Below, in pieces: positions 63,694 through 64,000 of a stretch of 64,000 nucleotides of DNA. The position numbers and the translations under genes are program-made. Source of the DNA: Planifilum fulgidum (GTDB lineage: Bacteria > Bacillota > Bacilli > Thermoactinomycetales > DSM-44946); the NCBI RefSeq assembly GCF_900113175.1, contig NZ_FOOK01000011.1:33174-97173 (forward strand). Reading direction: 5' to 3'. How positions within the stretch are numbered: position 1 is the first letter of the stretch; the number at the start of each line of letters is the position of its first letter. Under the pieces are notes generated by a model. The model was not told where the DNA came from. It did no database searches and saw nothing but the letters and a program-made list of their open reading frames with translations.

Positions 63694-64000
63694 TGAAGTG
63701 CACCCCTTAAAGTAGACACAGGAAAACACCCCTGTGAAAATTACTTTAAGGGGTGATTTTCGTGGCAAGAAAAGGACAGAAATTCAAGACATATAGCTTT
63801 GAACTGAAAAAGAAGGCAGTGGAAATGAGGCTTCAGGGCATTCCCAAGGCAAAGATTGCTGAAGAGCTGGGGATTCAAGATGTGGGGCGATTAAAGATCT
63901 GGATGCGGAAATACCGGGAACAGGGCGATTTTGGGCTAATGGAGCACAGAGGGAGGCGGAAAGAGTACAAGGACCTGGAACGGGAAGTCAAAAGGCTGCG
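63694..64000 (+). mobile_element. Left end of an IS3-like insertion sequence, cut by window edge
   Basis: The transposase OrfA start at 63762 is preceded by a terminal region beginning about TGAAGTGCACCCC (63694). CACCCCTTAAAGTA (63701-63714) and TACTTTAAGGGGTG (63742-63755) form a perfect 14-base hairpin just inside the end. The right end lies outside the window, so terminus and target duplication are unverified. Confidence 0.75.
63762..64000 (+). CDS. IS3-family transposase OrfA, 5' part
   Basis: The first 79 residues are visible: MARKGQKFKTYSFELKKKA, then an HTH (IPKAKIAEELGIQDVGRLKIWMRKY), and a basic/acidic helical stretch (KEYKDLEREVKRL), which often forms the leucine zipper in OrfA proteins. 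It is a DNA-binding protein that recognises the element ends. GTG start behind AAGGGGTGATTTTC. The gene runs off the window; the catalytic OrfB is not seen. Confidence 0.85.
   Translation, partial: MARKGQKFKTYSFELKKKAVEMRLQGIPKAKIAEELGIQDVGRLKIWMRKYREQGDFGLMEHRGRRKEYKDLEREVKRL

Noticed and set aside
1..64000. CRISPR arrays, rRNA and tRNA genes, prophage
   Set aside because: No regularly spaced repeats, no cloverleaf or rRNA signature sequences and no phage structural genes were recognised by eye; a covariance-model scan would be needed to exclude small RNAs.

Overview
The window reads as a chromosomal segment of a GC-rich, spore-forming, probably thermophilic member of the Bacillales. A Thermoactinomycetaceae-like genus such as Planifilum would fit, but that is inference from protein flavour and not a database match. 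The evidence is SpoVR, YtrH/YtrI, four YheC/YheD-type ATP-grasp proteins and a ytkL/ytoI/ytpI/ytrHI/dnaE block ordered much as in Bacillus. Ribosome binding sites are strong AGGAGG types, and GTG and TTG starts are common. No rRNA, tRNA or CRISPR array was recognised.

Left part (1-15 kb): a TIGR01777-type epimerase, a small unknown protein, a frameshifted aminoglycoside acetyltransferase, a secreted amidase, acylphosphatase, an MFS exporter, SpoVR and an NlpC/P60 hydrolase. A five-gene minus-strand operon follows, with four YheC/YheD paralogues and a GNAT acetyltransferase joined by 4-base overlaps. A SigK-like promoter lies in front of it.

Middle (15-34 kb): ytkL-like and ytoI-like genes, a nucleotidyltransferase, then a complete clade II nitrous oxide reductase cluster: nosZ, a NosB-like membrane protein, nosD, nosL, nosY and nosF. 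Three Fnr/Crp-type palindromes sit upstream, pointing to oxygen-controlled N2O respiration. The cluster lies between the ytoI-like and ytpI-like genes and is followed by the sporulation pair ytrI/ytrH, dnaE, a PgpA-like phosphatase, and a GSA-aminotransferase-like gene paired with an RpiR regulator.

Right part (34-64 kb): an acyl-CoA synthetase, a large frameshifted secreted Ig-like/beta-propeller protein, asparaginase, and a gene-poor hairpin-rich kilobase. Next is a six-gene acyl-CoA operon (SDR, split MaoC pair, metallo-beta-lactamase-fold protein, SDR, thiolase), which with the upstream ligase looks like a fatty or carboxylic acid degradation route. Then come small membrane proteins, an acyltransferase, and a MacB/FtsX-type ABC pair. 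A minus-strand operon combines a ROK regulator, a ferric-type ABC transporter and an argininosuccinate-lyase-like enzyme. The window closes with a BceB-type permease remnant, a secreted PIG-L/LmbE deacetylase, and the left end of an IS3-like element cut by the window edge.

The least explained unit is the ROK/ABC/lyase operon (52.7-59.6 kb). The most distinctive spore-related unit is the tandem YheC/YheD operon. Two genes carry one-base deletions whose correction restores full-length proteins, so either true decay or assembly error must be considered.
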